This document shows positions 7,436 through 15,003 of a DNA stretch of 54,019 nucleotides, piece by piece (the stretch's first letter is position 1; each line of letters starts with the position of its first letter). The notes beneath the pieces are model-generated. The model was not told the DNA's origin and did not search any database. It worked only from the letters and a program-made list of their open reading frames with translations. This DNA is from Spirochaetia bacterium (GTDB lineage Bacteria; Spirochaetota; Spirochaetia; CADAEX01): the NCBI GenBank assembly GCA_017642445.1, contig JAGCPA010000084.1:1-54019 (forward strand), given 5' to 3'. Position numbers and translations under genes: made by a program.

Positions 7436-8548
7436 TTATTCTTCTTTAAGCAGCTTGTCGCTGCGCCACCAGACAGCAGAGACCTCATCCTCGTAAGAGA
7501 TAAGCGCAGTTATAATTCCATGGCTGCCCAGGCTCAGCTCCAGAAGCTGTATATCCTTATGGCCGAATGCCAGAGGGGTGTTCACCGCAATATTCTTCTG
7601 CCCGTCCAGCACCAGGAGGTTGTAGGTGTCGTCGTCATCGGGGCTGACCAGATAGATCTGGTCTTTCTTATATACACCTAAAAGCTGGTACAGAGTCTCT
7701 GCCACAGGGATATCCATGCTCCATATGCATTTTCCAAGAGTTAGATCATAGCAGCAGATAGAGGATTTGTAGAAATCTATATCATCCCCGTTTTCTTTAT
7801 AGTAGTCAGCTTTTATGAAAAGCAGGGAATCGGTCCTGGATGCCGAGATGCTGTCCAGATCCACTATATAATCTGCAGTCTCCTCCTGGGGCAGGATAGA
7901 ATTGTCGGCCAGGAGAGAATACAGAAGCCTGAAACTGTCGTCGAACCAGTATATGACCTGGCCTTTCGGAGTCTGGGTATGCACCACCAGGTGCCTGTTG
8001 TCGGTGGCCTCCAGATGTGTTATCCGAGAGAATGGTGTGGCACCGGCTCTTCCTTCCTGCCCAAGGTCGCAGATCAGTTTGCCCTGTGGGTCAAAGCAGT
8101 GGACAGTGCTTGTCAGCATACAGCTGTAATCGTCGCTCCACAGGGTCTCCTCGTCCGGCAGGGTGTCGGCCACAAAAAAGGCCTGGTCGTCGGCCACTGC
8201 TATCTGAGATGGCTCAATGTATGGGAAAGGGATTGCAGCCTTGTTGGAAGGGGCGTTCCCGCTGTTTTTATGCACCAGTATCTGGGTTGGATTCTTCTCC
8301 TGGTTGTACTGCAGCAGGAGCAGGTCGCCATAGGAGTTGAACTTCATCATCTTGGCCAGGCTGCTGTCTATAATATAGAAGAAACCGTCATTCATAGCCA
8401 CCTTGGCATCTGCCAGGGGGGTAAGCTCGTCGTCCAGGACTCCGTAGGGAAGGGTGAACATGGTCTTCTTCTCCAGCTCCACGTCGGAACCGCGGCTGCA
8501 GGCGAAAAGAGACAACACAGCAAGGACAACGACCAGTTTTTTCATCAT
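7436..8548 (-). CDS. Lipoprotein with predicted beta-propeller repeats
   Basis: The N-terminus MMKKLVVVLAVLSLFACSRGS is a lipoprotein signal with a lipobox (LFAC), so the mature protein is attached at Cys17 or Cys16. The rest of the 370 residues carries repeated beta-strand units with Asp/Gly turns (for example FDPQGKLICDLGQEGRAG, FNSYGDLLLLQYN and CYDLTLGKCIW), which looks like a six-bladed NHL/WD-type propeller. I do not recognise a specific function; spirochaetes carry many such surface or periplasmic lipoproteins. A second ATG three bases in is an equally good start. A promoter-like pair TTGCAT (8580-8585) and GATAAT (8558-8563) reads toward it, divergent from the DUF4912 promoter. Confidence 0.75.
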   Translation of the reverse strand: MMKKLVVVLAVLSLFACSRGSDVELEKKTMFTLPYGVLDDELTPLADAKVAMNDGFFYIIDSSLAKMMKFNSYGDLLLLQYNQEKNPTQILVHKNSGNAPSNKAAIPFPYIEPSQIAVADDQAFFVADTLPDEETLWSDDYSCMLTSTVHCFDPQGKLICDLGQEGRAGATPFSRITHLEATDNRHLVVHTQTPKGQVIYWFDDSFRLLYSLLADNSILPQEETADYIVDLDSISASRTDSLLFIKADYYKENGDDIDFYKSSICCYDLTLGKCIWSMDIPVAETLYQLLGVYKKDQIYLVSPDDDDTYNLLVLDGQKNIAVNTPLAFGHKDIQLLELSLGSHGIITALISYEDEVSAVWWRSDKLLKEE

Positions 8549-8552
8549 ATAC

Positions 8553-8581
8553 TTGATATTATCGTAAAATATTACTACTAT
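8553..8581 (+). promoter_or_regulatory. Promoter of the DUF4912-GH57 operon
   Basis: TTGATA (8553-8558), a 17-bp spacer and TACTAT (8576-8581) are well spaced. Transcription would start near 8588, giving an 11-12 nt leader that holds the GTGGGG ribosome site. Confidence 0.55.
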
Positions 8582-8598
8582 GCAAGCAGTGGGGACGT

Positions 8599-9318
8599 AT
8601 GACGAAAAACAGATTGCAGTCTCTCTCTTTATCTGACCTTATTGCTGTTGCAGAGCAGCAGGGAATAATCAACTGCAGAGAGATGGAAAAAGAGGATTTG
8701 ATAGACTCTATCATAGATGCTTTTGAGGAATCCAGGCTTGAGCGGCTGGAGGATGACAACTGGACTATCCAGTCCATGTGCCGGAAGTTTGATATTTTCC
8801 AGGATGAAGAGATTTCTCCCGAGAAAGTTTCCGAGATTCCAGACCACTTCAATGCGTCCAAGGTAGAGATTCTCCTCGTCAACCCACTCATGGCCTTCGT
8901 ATTCTGGGAATATGGCGACAGTGCCAAGGAACTGGCCCAGAAATGCAGCAGGCATAACCATCTGCTTCTCCGTGTCCACGAGAAGAAGTTTAAGGATGGA
9001 AAGGTGAGCTTCTTTGATATTCCGGTCAAGTTCGAGGAGAATAAATGGTACATAAACCTTCCTTCGAACGGCTGTCAGTATTACATTGAGCTTATATGCC
9101 ATCTTGCCTCCGGCGATAAGGTTCTGGCTGTCTCCAACAAGATAGAGAGCCCTCTTAAGATAACCCGCGACATTGTAAGCAACGAAAGCATGAACCGTTC
9201 CGATTTTCTGGTTCTTGCAGGTGTATACGGCTTTTATGACGATGATGACGGATCCGGTGACAACTCACAGAAGATTGTCTCTTTCCTCAACACTGGATCT
9301 ATCAGGGAAGGAGATTGA
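8599..9318 (+). CDS. DUF4912 protein with N-terminal Rho_N/SAP-like domain
   Basis: The 239-residue protein starts with a helix-extended-helix unit (LSLSDLIAVAEQQGIINCREMEKEDLIDSI, residues about 8-42) like the N-terminal domain of Rho or SAP motifs. The remaining part matches the DUF4912 pattern: NPLMAFVFWEY (near 90-100), a beta-sandwich with LLLRVHEKKF and WYINLPSNGCQYYIEL. DUF4912 is thought to be related to carbohydrate-binding or polysaccharide-recognition modules, but no role is proven. The stop codon is 2 bp before the GH57 start, so the two products probably act together, perhaps in handling glycogen-like polymer. Confidence 0.75.
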   Translation: MTKNRLQSLSLSDLIAVAEQQGIINCREMEKEDLIDSIIDAFEESRLERLEDDNWTIQSMCRKFDIFQDEEISPEKVSEIPDHFNASKVEILLVNPLMAFVFWEYGDSAKELAQKCSRHNHLLLRVHEKKFKDGKVSFFDIPVKFEENKWYINLPSNGCQYYIELICHLASGDKVLAVSNKIESPLKITRDIVSNESMNRSDFLVLAGVYGFYDDDDGSGDNSQKIVSFLNTGSIREGD

Positions 9319-9320
9319 TC

Positions 9321-10910
9321 ATGCCTAAAGGATATCTGATCTTTGAACTTACCTGTCATCTTCCGTTTGTAAAGAGTTCCAGACCGGGCGATTACCCCCA
9401 TGAGAACTGGCTTAACGATGCTATCTCCAACACATATCTGCCGCTTTTAAGGACTTTGCGCCGGCTTGATATCAAGTCTGTTCCTTTCAAGCTTACTTTC
9501 ACCATATCTCCGACCCTTGCCAGCATGCTCTCAGATCCGATTCTCCAGGAGAGGTTTGTCTCCTACCTGGACAGCCGCATAGCGCTGGGAGAGAAAGAGG
9601 TTGAGCGCACCTCATCTGAGCCCGACAAGAACAAGCTTGCCAAGCTGTATCTGGAGTCGTTCCTCCAGAATAAATCGGATTTCATAGGCCTTTATGGCAT
9701 GAATCTGCTTAACGGCTTCAACGAGCTGCAGAAAGATGGGAAAATCAATATAATCACCACATTCGCAACCCACTGCTACCTCCCGTTCTTCCAGTCCTAT
9801 ACCAACAGCGTAGAGGCACAGATTTATACTGCAATATCGACTCATAACACCATGTTCAACAGCACCCCGAAAGGGTTCTGGCTGCCTGAGCTTGGTTACC
9901 GCCAGGGAATCGAGGATATCCTGAGCAAGTTCAAGATAGACTACTTCTTTACTGCAATCCATGCCTTCCTGTTCGGCAGCAAGGTGCCAAGCAATGGAAT
10001 CTATGCTCCGGTCCAGGTCGGAGATTCAGGTGTCTATGCATTCTGCCGCGACCTGGCATCCTCAATGTATGTCCTTTCACAGACAGAAGGTTATCCGGGA
10101 GACTTCTCATACAGGGAATACTCCCATGATATAAGCGGAGAGCTGGATGCCGAATATCTGGGCAAGGATATCGTATATCCTGACGGCTCCAGGGTGAACA
10201 GCGGATTCAAATACTATTCCAACACCGACAGCTTCAGGGATGCAAAGCAGGTTTATGACCCGGGCAAAGCAGCCGATGTAGTCAGGGAACATGCTGAGAA
10301 CTTCATCTACAACCTTAAGAAGAGGGTCAAGAAGCTGCTCCGGTATACCGACAGGCCTCCGGTCATTGTGTGTCCTTATGATGCACAGGTGTTCGGCCAC
10401 TGGTGGTTTGAGGGTATCGACTGGCTTGAGACAGTGATCAAAGAATTGGCTTCTGATGATGATCTGGCCCTGATTTATCCAGAGGAATATCTGGTCAAGA
10501 ACAAGTGCGAGGAGAAGATATCCCTCTCGTTCTCAAGCTGTGGCAACGGAGGCTATTCCGGCGACTGGCTCAACGGCTCCAACGACTGGATCTACCGCCA
10601 TATCTACAGCATAACAGACAAGATGACAGAGCTTGCAAACCGCTTCCCGGACGAGGGTGGGCTTAAGCGGAGAGCGCTTAACCATGCGGCTAGGGAAGTT
10701 CTTCTGGCCCAGGCATCCGACTGGCCGTTCATAATGAAGAGCGGAATCGCAGCCCCATTTGCCTCGAATCAGATAAAAGAGCATGTCTCAAGCTTCCTCA
10801 AGATCTACAACGACCTTTCAGGCAACTCTGTTGACACCGAGTGGCTTACAACTATAGAGAGAAAAAACAGCCTGTTCCCAGATATCGACTACCACATCTT
10901 CAGAGGGTAG
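9321..10910 (+). CDS. GH57 family glucan-active enzyme (branching-enzyme type)
   Basis: The 529-residue protein belongs to glycoside hydrolase family 57. Visible conserved regions are LTCHLPFV (motif 1, residues 11-17), GFWLPELGY with the probable nucleophile E190, and CPYDAQVFGHWWFEG with the probable second acid D354. The His of motif 1 that is usually HxHLP is here a Thr-Cys-His, so one His of the family signature is missing. The length and the HWWFEG block fit the 1,4-alpha-glucan branching enzymes of the family rather than alpha-amylase, but the exact activity is not settled. I use the ATG at 9321, with AAGGAG 7 nt upstream, rather than an in-frame TTG at 9315. The stop overlaps the convergent rex gene by 11 bp. 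Confidence 0.82.
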   Translation: MPKGYLIFELTCHLPFVKSSRPGDYPHENWLNDAISNTYLPLLRTLRRLDIKSVPFKLTFTISPTLASMLSDPILQERFVSYLDSRIALGEKEVERTSSEPDKNKLAKLYLESFLQNKSDFIGLYGMNLLNGFNELQKDGKINIITTFATHCYLPFFQSYTNSVEAQIYTAISTHNTMFNSTPKGFWLPELGYRQGIEDILSKFKIDYFFTAIHAFLFGSKVPSNGIYAPVQVGDSGVYAFCRDLASSMYVLSQTEGYPGDFSYREYSHDISGELDAEYLGKDIVYPDGSRVNSGFKYYSNTDSFRDAKQVYDPGKAADVVREHAENFIYNLKKRVKKLLRYTDRPPVIVCPYDAQVFGHWWFEGIDWLETVIKELASDDDLALIYPEEYLVKNKCEEKISLSFSSCGNGGYSGDWLNGSNDWIYRHIYSITDKMTELANRFPDEGGLKRRALNHAAREVLLAQASDWPFIMKSGIAAPFASNQIKEHVSSFLKIYNDLSGNSVDTEWLTTIERKNSLFPDIDYHIFRG

Positions 10911-11565
10911 GCAGGTTGTGCTCGTCCATCATCCTGTTTGATGTGGCAAGCTCCATTGAATTGTTGGCATAGAAGAACAGGTTCTCGATCATTATCGCAA
11001 TATTCACATTGTTCACCAGGCATTTTCCCGATGAATCCTTAAGCTCTGTAGGGGAGAAGTTGAGAACCCCCTGTATTCCAGCCTTAAGCATGGTGCTGAA
11101 AATCTCTGATGCCGCAAACTTGGGCACCGATATCACAGCCACCTTTATATTGTGTTCCTTGATATATTCAGCCATATCCTTGACCGGCAGGATAGGAATC
11201 TTCCCCTTGTAGGCCACATTCTCCGGGTTCAGGTCGAAGCCGGCCATAATCTTTATACCTTCCTCGTGTATTCCCCGGTAGCCCAGGAGTGCAGTGCCGA
11301 TCTTTCCGCAGCCGCAGATTATGACATTCATGGGCTTGTTCTTGCCAAGGATCTGGTCCATCTCCTCGATAAGCTCGTCGATATTGTAGCCGCCACGCTT
11401 ATGGCCGGTTATCTTGAGCACCGACAGGTCCTTGCGCACCAGGGCAGGGGCAGCCCCGATAGCATCGCCTAAGTTGTTTGAGAACACTTTTTCCATCCCC
11501 ATCATCTTAAGCTTCTGAATAATTCTTCTGTACTTGGATAAACGTAAACTTGTCTCTTTATTCAT
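10900..11565 (-). CDS. rex: Redox-sensing transcriptional repressor Rex
   Basis: The 221-residue protein has the winged-helix DNA-binding domain (YRRIIQKLKMMGMEKVFSNNLGDAIGAAPALVRKDLS, residues about 11-60) and an NAD(H)-binding Rossmann domain (VIICGCGKIGTALL, 81-94). Rex leaves its operator when NADH/NAD is high and usually controls fermentation genes. The gene is divergent from the hydrogenase operon, a likely target. I start at the ATG at 11565, where the Rex alignment begins; a longer frame adds 14 unlikely residues. There is no ribosome site: a promoter TTGACG-N17-TAAAGT ends 7 bp before the ATG, so the message may be leaderless. A Rex operator covers the -35 box, which predicts autoregulation. 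Confidence 0.92.
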   Translation of the reverse strand: MNKETSLRLSKYRRIIQKLKMMGMEKVFSNNLGDAIGAAPALVRKDLSVLKITGHKRGGYNIDELIEEMDQILGKNKPMNVIICGCGKIGTALLGYRGIHEEGIKIMAGFDLNPENVAYKGKIPILPVKDMAEYIKEHNIKVAVISVPKFAASEIFSTMLKAGIQGVLNFSPTELKDSSGKCLVNNVNIAIMIENLFFYANNSMELATSNRMMDEHNLPTL

Positions 11566-11572
11566 ATATTGT

Positions 11573-11601
11573 ACTTTAAACCGTAAATAATGTGCCGTCA
11601 A
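11573..11601 (-). promoter_or_regulatory. Probable leaderless promoter of rex
   Basis: On the minus strand TTGACG (11601-11596), a 17-bp spacer and TAAAGT (11578-11573) are followed by 7 bases and then the rex ATG at 11565. No Shine-Dalgarno is present. The start of transcription would fall on or next to the ATG. Confidence 0.45.
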
Positions 11602-11607
11602 GCACAA
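11590..11607. promoter_or_regulatory. Candidate Rex operator
   Basis: The 18-bp site ATGTG-N8-CACAA reproduces the spacing and nine of ten end bases of the known Rex consensus TTGTG-N8-CACAA. It overlaps the -35 box of rex and lies 32 bp upstream of the hydrogenase -35 box. That placement fits direct autorepression; action on the hydrogenase promoter would need cooperative or upstream binding. Confidence 0.6.
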
Positions 11608-11638
11608 TTTTTATCCTAAGTTTACCCCCGTTTCTACC

Positions 11639-11667
11639 TTGCACTATTTTGGCTTTTCTTCTATAAT
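11639..11667 (+). promoter_or_regulatory. Promoter of the hydrogenase operon
   Basis: TTGCAC (11639-11644), a 17-bp spacer and a perfect TATAAT (11662-11667) lie 42 bp before the ATG of the first hydrogenase gene. The leader of about 35 nt ends in the ribosome site AGTGGAGG. Confidence 0.75.
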
Positions 11668-11709
11668 ACTGGGTAATGTATTCTTTATAAATTAATAAGT
11701 GGAGGTTTC

Positions 11710-12198
11710 ATGTCTGTAGGTACAGCTGAAGAGATTAAGTTCTCAGATGAACTTATGGCCTTTATTGAGGAATGGAAAAACAAACCGGGTAATCTTATTA
11801 TGATTCTTCACAGAGTACAGGGCGAATTCGGATATATTCCACGCGCTGCAGCTATGAAGGTATCAGAGATGATCGGCATCCCTCTGGCTAAGATTTACGG
11901 TGTTATTACTTTCTATCACTTCTTTAAAACAAAGAAACCAGGAAAGTATATCATCCAGGTATGCCTTGGTACTGCCTGCTATTTGAGAGGTGGCCAGGAC
12001 ATTATGAACGAATTGGAGACAATTCTTGGCACAAGCGTCGGTCATGTTACAGATGACGGTCTGTTCTCTATCGAAGCCGTAAGATGTATCGGATGCTGTG
12101 GTCTTGCTCCTGTAATGATGATTGGTAACGAGGTTTTCGGAAAGCTTACACCTGAGAAAGTTCCTGAGATCATTGCTGATTTCAGAAATAGGGCATAA
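11710..12198 (+). CDS. hndA: NuoE-like [2Fe-2S] subunit of NADH-linked [FeFe] hydrogenase (HndA/HydC)
   Basis: The 162-residue protein is a thioredoxin-like ferredoxin of the NuoE (24 kDa) family. The four cluster ligands are seen in VCLGTACYL (C-x4-C) and RCIGCCG (C-x3-C). It passes electrons between the NADH site of the NuoF-like subunit and the other Fe-S centres. It is the first gene of a five-gene operon with a strong promoter and ribosome site. Length is normal for the family. The extra Cys inside CIGCC is unusual but does not disturb the ligand pattern. Confidence 0.92.
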   Translation: MSVGTAEEIKFSDELMAFIEEWKNKPGNLIMILHRVQGEFGYIPRAAAMKVSEMIGIPLAKIYGVITFYHFFKTKKPGKYIIQVCLGTACYLRGGQDIMNELETILGTSVGHVTDDGLFSIEAVRCIGCCGLAPVMMIGNEVFGKLTPEKVPEIIADFRNRA

Positions 12199-12203
12199 CT
12201 TGT

Positions 12204-12761
12204 ATGCATGCTGAGATCGCTGATTTCCTTGTAGACTGCCTGCAGAACTCTGTGGAAGCAAAAGCAGCTAAGGTTATCCTTAACTACACAGAGTATACCG
12301 GCGACAGAATCGAGGTGGAGATCATCGACAACGGCTGTGGTATGACCCCTGCAATCCTTAAGAAGATTCAGGATCCGTTCTTCACAGACGGCACAAAGCA
12401 TGTAAAAAGAAAAGTTGGCCTGGGAATTCCTTTCCTGATGCAGGCTGTCAGCCTTTCGGGCGGACAGTTCCATGTGGAATCCGAGGTTGGAAAGGGAACC
12501 AAGTTCACCTTCAGCTTCGACCTGAAGAACATAGACACTCCTCCTCAGGGAGATTTGAGTGCCGCAGCGCTTCAGACCATGATGTTCGACGGAGACTTTG
12601 AGTTCGAGTTCAACCGGAAGAAGATAACAGACGGAGAGGAGAAAGGGTATACAGTTTTAAGAACTGAATTAATTGATGCACTTGGGGGCGATTTGTCAGA
12701 CGCATCTTCAATCAAGCTGGCAAAAGATTTCTTACGTTCCCAGGAAGAAGAATTGATTTAA
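12204..12761 (+). CDS. GHKL-type (histidine-kinase-like) ATP-binding protein in the hydrogenase operon
   Basis: The 185-residue protein has only the HATPase_c fold: an N-box with N15 (DCLQNSVEAKA), the G1 box around D42 (IDNGCGM), a lid and the G2 box (VGLGIPF, 71-77). There is no dimerisation/phospho-acceptor domain, so it is not a complete histidine kinase. Such ATPase genes occur between the NuoE-like and HndB-like genes in other hydrogenase operons of anaerobes, but their role is not established. The C-terminal 70 residues are acidic and without a motif I recognise. It starts 5 bp after the previous stop without a clear ribosome site, so it probably relies on coupled translation. Confidence 0.82.
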   Translation: MHAEIADFLVDCLQNSVEAKAAKVILNYTEYTGDRIEVEIIDNGCGMTPAILKKIQDPFFTDGTKHVKRKVGLGIPFLMQAVSLSGGQFHVESEVGKGTKFTFSFDLKNIDTPPQGDLSAAALQTMMFDGDFEFEFNRKKITDGEEKGYTVLRTELIDALGGDLSDASSIKLAKDFLRSQEEELI

Positions 12762-12773
12762 AGGAGAAAGTCA

Positions 12774-13163
12774 ATGGCAAAAATGACACTTGAAGCCCTT
12801 CGCGCCCTTAGAGAAGGCAAGAAGGCAGAGATTGATAGAAGAGAGACAGACGGTAAAGATGTTCACATCATCATCGGTATGGGAACATGCGGTATCGCTG
12901 CAGGTGCAAAGCAGGTCCTCGAGGCATTCATCAACGAGATCGATGCAAAGAAGATCGAGAATGTAACCGTAAAACAGACAGGTTGTATGGGTCTGTGCTA
13001 TGTAGAGCCTACTGTAGAAGTTAAGGTTCCTGGTATGCCTGATACAATTTATGGAAAGGTTGACGCAGATGTTGCTAAGAAGATTCTTAAAGACCATGTT
13101 GTCGGAAAGAAGCTTGTAAGCGACCATATCTTTGATAGACCTTCAACAGATATCTTAAAATAA
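12774..13163 (+). CDS. hndB: HndB-like [2Fe-2S] ferredoxin subunit of the hydrogenase
   Basis: The 129-residue protein is a stand-alone thioredoxin-like [2Fe-2S] domain. The cluster ligands lie in GMGTCGIAAGAK and in TGCMGLCYVEP. It resembles HndB of NADP-reducing hydrogenases and the N-terminal domain of the NuoF-like subunit encoded next, so it is likely an extra electron-transfer module of the same complex. AAAGGAG precedes the start. It lies 12 bp after the ATPase gene and 18 bp before the NuoF-like gene. Confidence 0.9.
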   Translation: MAKMTLEALRALREGKKAEIDRRETDGKDVHIIIGMGTCGIAAGAKQVLEAFINEIDAKKIENVTVKQTGCMGLCYVEPTVEVKVPGMPDTIYGKVDADVAKKILKDHVVGKKLVSDHIFDRPSTDILK

Positions 13164-13181
13164 AGGCTGAAGGAGATAGCA

Positions 13182-14984
13182 ATGGTTAAGAAAAGCTATA
13201 TTTTAGTTTGTGGTGGTTCTGCTTGCGAAGCTTCAAAAGCTGATGCAATCTATGAATCTTTCAAAAAGGTTCTGGAAGATGAAGGCCTCAAGAACGACGT
13301 TCAGGTTGTAAAGACCGGATGCTTCGGATTCTGCGAGAAAGGACCTATCGTAAAGATCCTCCCTGAAGAGGAGTTCTATGTAGAGGTTAAGCCTGAGGAT
13401 GCAGATGAGATTGTTCACGAGACAATCATCAAGGGACGTCCAGTTCAGAGACTTCTGTACAAGGATAAGGACCTTAAGGTTGATCCAAAGGCAGACAAGT
13501 TCGATATGAGCAAGATCGGCTTCTACCAGAAGCAGTTCAGAATCGTTCTCAGAAACTGCGGTTTCATCGATCCAGAGAATATTGACGAGTATATCGCAAG
13601 AGACGGTTATCAGGCTCTTGAGAAAGCTATTACACAGCTCGGACCAGACGGAATTATCAACGAAGTGAAGACATCCGGACTCCGCGGCCGTGGTGGTGCA
13701 GGATTCCCTACATGGATCAAGTGGAACACAACAAAGGGTGTTTCAGCACCTCAGAAATATGTTGTATGTAACGCCGACGAGGGAGACCCAGGTGCATACA
13801 TGGACCGGTCAACTCTTGAAGGTGACCCGCACTCTGTACTCGAGGCAATGACAATCGCAGGTTACTGCGTTGGCGCTTCCAAGGGTATCATCTACATCAG
13901 AGCAGAGTATCCTCTGGCAATCAAGAGACTCGAGGTTGCTATGGCTCAGTCCAGAGAGTACGGACTCCTTGGCGACGACATCCTGGGAACAGGATTCAAC
14001 TTCGACATCGAGATCAGACTCGGTGCAGGTGCATTCGTATGCGGTGAGGAGACAGCACTTCTGCGCTCTATCGAAGGAAACAGAGGTATGCCGACACCAA
14101 AGCCTCCATTCCCAGCAGTAGAGGGTCTGTGGCACTGCCCAACCGTCATCAACAACGTTGAGACATATGCAAACATTCCAGTTATCGTCCTCAAGGGCGG
14201 TGAGTGGTTCAAGTCTATCGGAACCGAGAAATCCCCTGGAACAAAGGTATTCGCCCTTACAGGTAAGATCAACAACTCAGGTCTGGTAGAGGTTCCGATG
14301 GGAACAACACTCCGCGAGATCATCTATGATATCGGCGGTGGAATCAGAAACGGAAAGGCATTCAAGGCTGTTCAGACTGGTGGACCTTCCGGTGGTGTAA
14401 TCACAACCGAGAACCTTGACACCGGTATCGACTTCGATGCTCTTGCAAGAATCGGTTCCATGATGGGTTCCGGCGGTATGATCGTAATGAGCGAGGAAGA
14501 CTGTATCGTAGACGTAGTCAAGTTCTACATGACATTCTGTGTAGACGAGTCCTGCGGTAAGTGCTCACCTTGTAGAATCGGTACCAGAAAGCTTCTGGAC
14601 TACCTGACCAAGATCTCCAACGGAAACGGAACAATGGAAGACCTGGACAAGATGACAGAGATCGGTATGGCTATGAAGAAAGCTGCACTCTGCGGTCTTG
14701 GACAGACAGCTGCAAACCCAGTCCTCTCAACAATGAGATACTTCAAGGACGAGTATATCCAGCACGTTCAGGATAAGAAGTGTGTTGCTGGTAAGTGTAT
14801 CAACCTTATCAGATACGAGATCGATCCTAGCAAGTGTATCGGATGTACACTCTGTTCAAAGAGATGTCCTGCCGGCGCAATCACAGGCGAGAAGAAGATG
14901 GCACACAAGATCGACCAGGCTAAGTGCGTGAAGTGCGGTGAATGCTACAAGGGCTGTAAGTTCGGCGCTATTTCAAAAATCTGA
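13182..14984 (+). CDS. hndC: NuoF-like flavoprotein subunit of the hydrogenase (HndC/HydB)
   Basis: The 600-residue protein contains, in order, an N-terminal thioredoxin-like [2Fe-2S] domain (CGGSACEAS and TGCFGFCEKGP), the NADH/FMN-binding NuoF core (GLRGRGGAGFPTWIKW near 163, VVCNADEGDPGAYMDR, then GAGAFVCGEETALL), the [4Fe-4S] site SCGKCSPCRIGT, and a C-terminal 2x[4Fe-4S] ferredoxin (CIGCTLCSKRCPAGA and CVKCGECYKGCKFGA). This is the NAD(P)H-oxidising subunit; in related enzymes it is central to electron bifurcation or confurcation with ferredoxin. All cluster ligands are intact. It has a good ribosome site (GAAGGAG). Confidence 0.93.
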   Translation: MVKKSYILVCGGSACEASKADAIYESFKKVLEDEGLKNDVQVVKTGCFGFCEKGPIVKILPEEEFYVEVKPEDADEIVHETIIKGRPVQRLLYKDKDLKVDPKADKFDMSKIGFYQKQFRIVLRNCGFIDPENIDEYIARDGYQALEKAITQLGPDGIINEVKTSGLRGRGGAGFPTWIKWNTTKGVSAPQKYVVCNADEGDPGAYMDRSTLEGDPHSVLEAMTIAGYCVGASKGIIYIRAEYPLAIKRLEVAMAQSREYGLLGDDILGTGFNFDIEIRLGAGAFVCGEETALLRSIEGNRGMPTPKPPFPAVEGLWHCPTVINNVETYANIPVIVLKGGEWFKSIGTEKSPGTKVFALTGKINNSGLVEVPMGTTLREIIYDIGGGIRNGKAFKAVQTGGPSGGVITTENLDTGIDFDALARIGSMMGSGGMIVMSEEDCIVDVVKFYMTFCVDESCGKCSPCRIGTRKLLDYLTKISNGNGTMEDLDKMTEIGMAMKKAALCGLGQTAANPVLSTMRYFKDEYIQHVQDKKCVAGKCINLIRYEIDPSKCIGCTLCSKRCPAGAITGEKKMAHKIDQAKCVKCGECYKGCKFGAISKI

Positions 14985-15003
14985 GAGAGAAGGAGATAAG
15001 TCA

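Noticed and set aside
7979-8602. Plus-strand open frame of 207 codons opposite the lipoprotein gene
   Set aside because: The minus-strand frame has a lipoprotein signal and coherent strands; the plus frame has no ribosome site and no domain.
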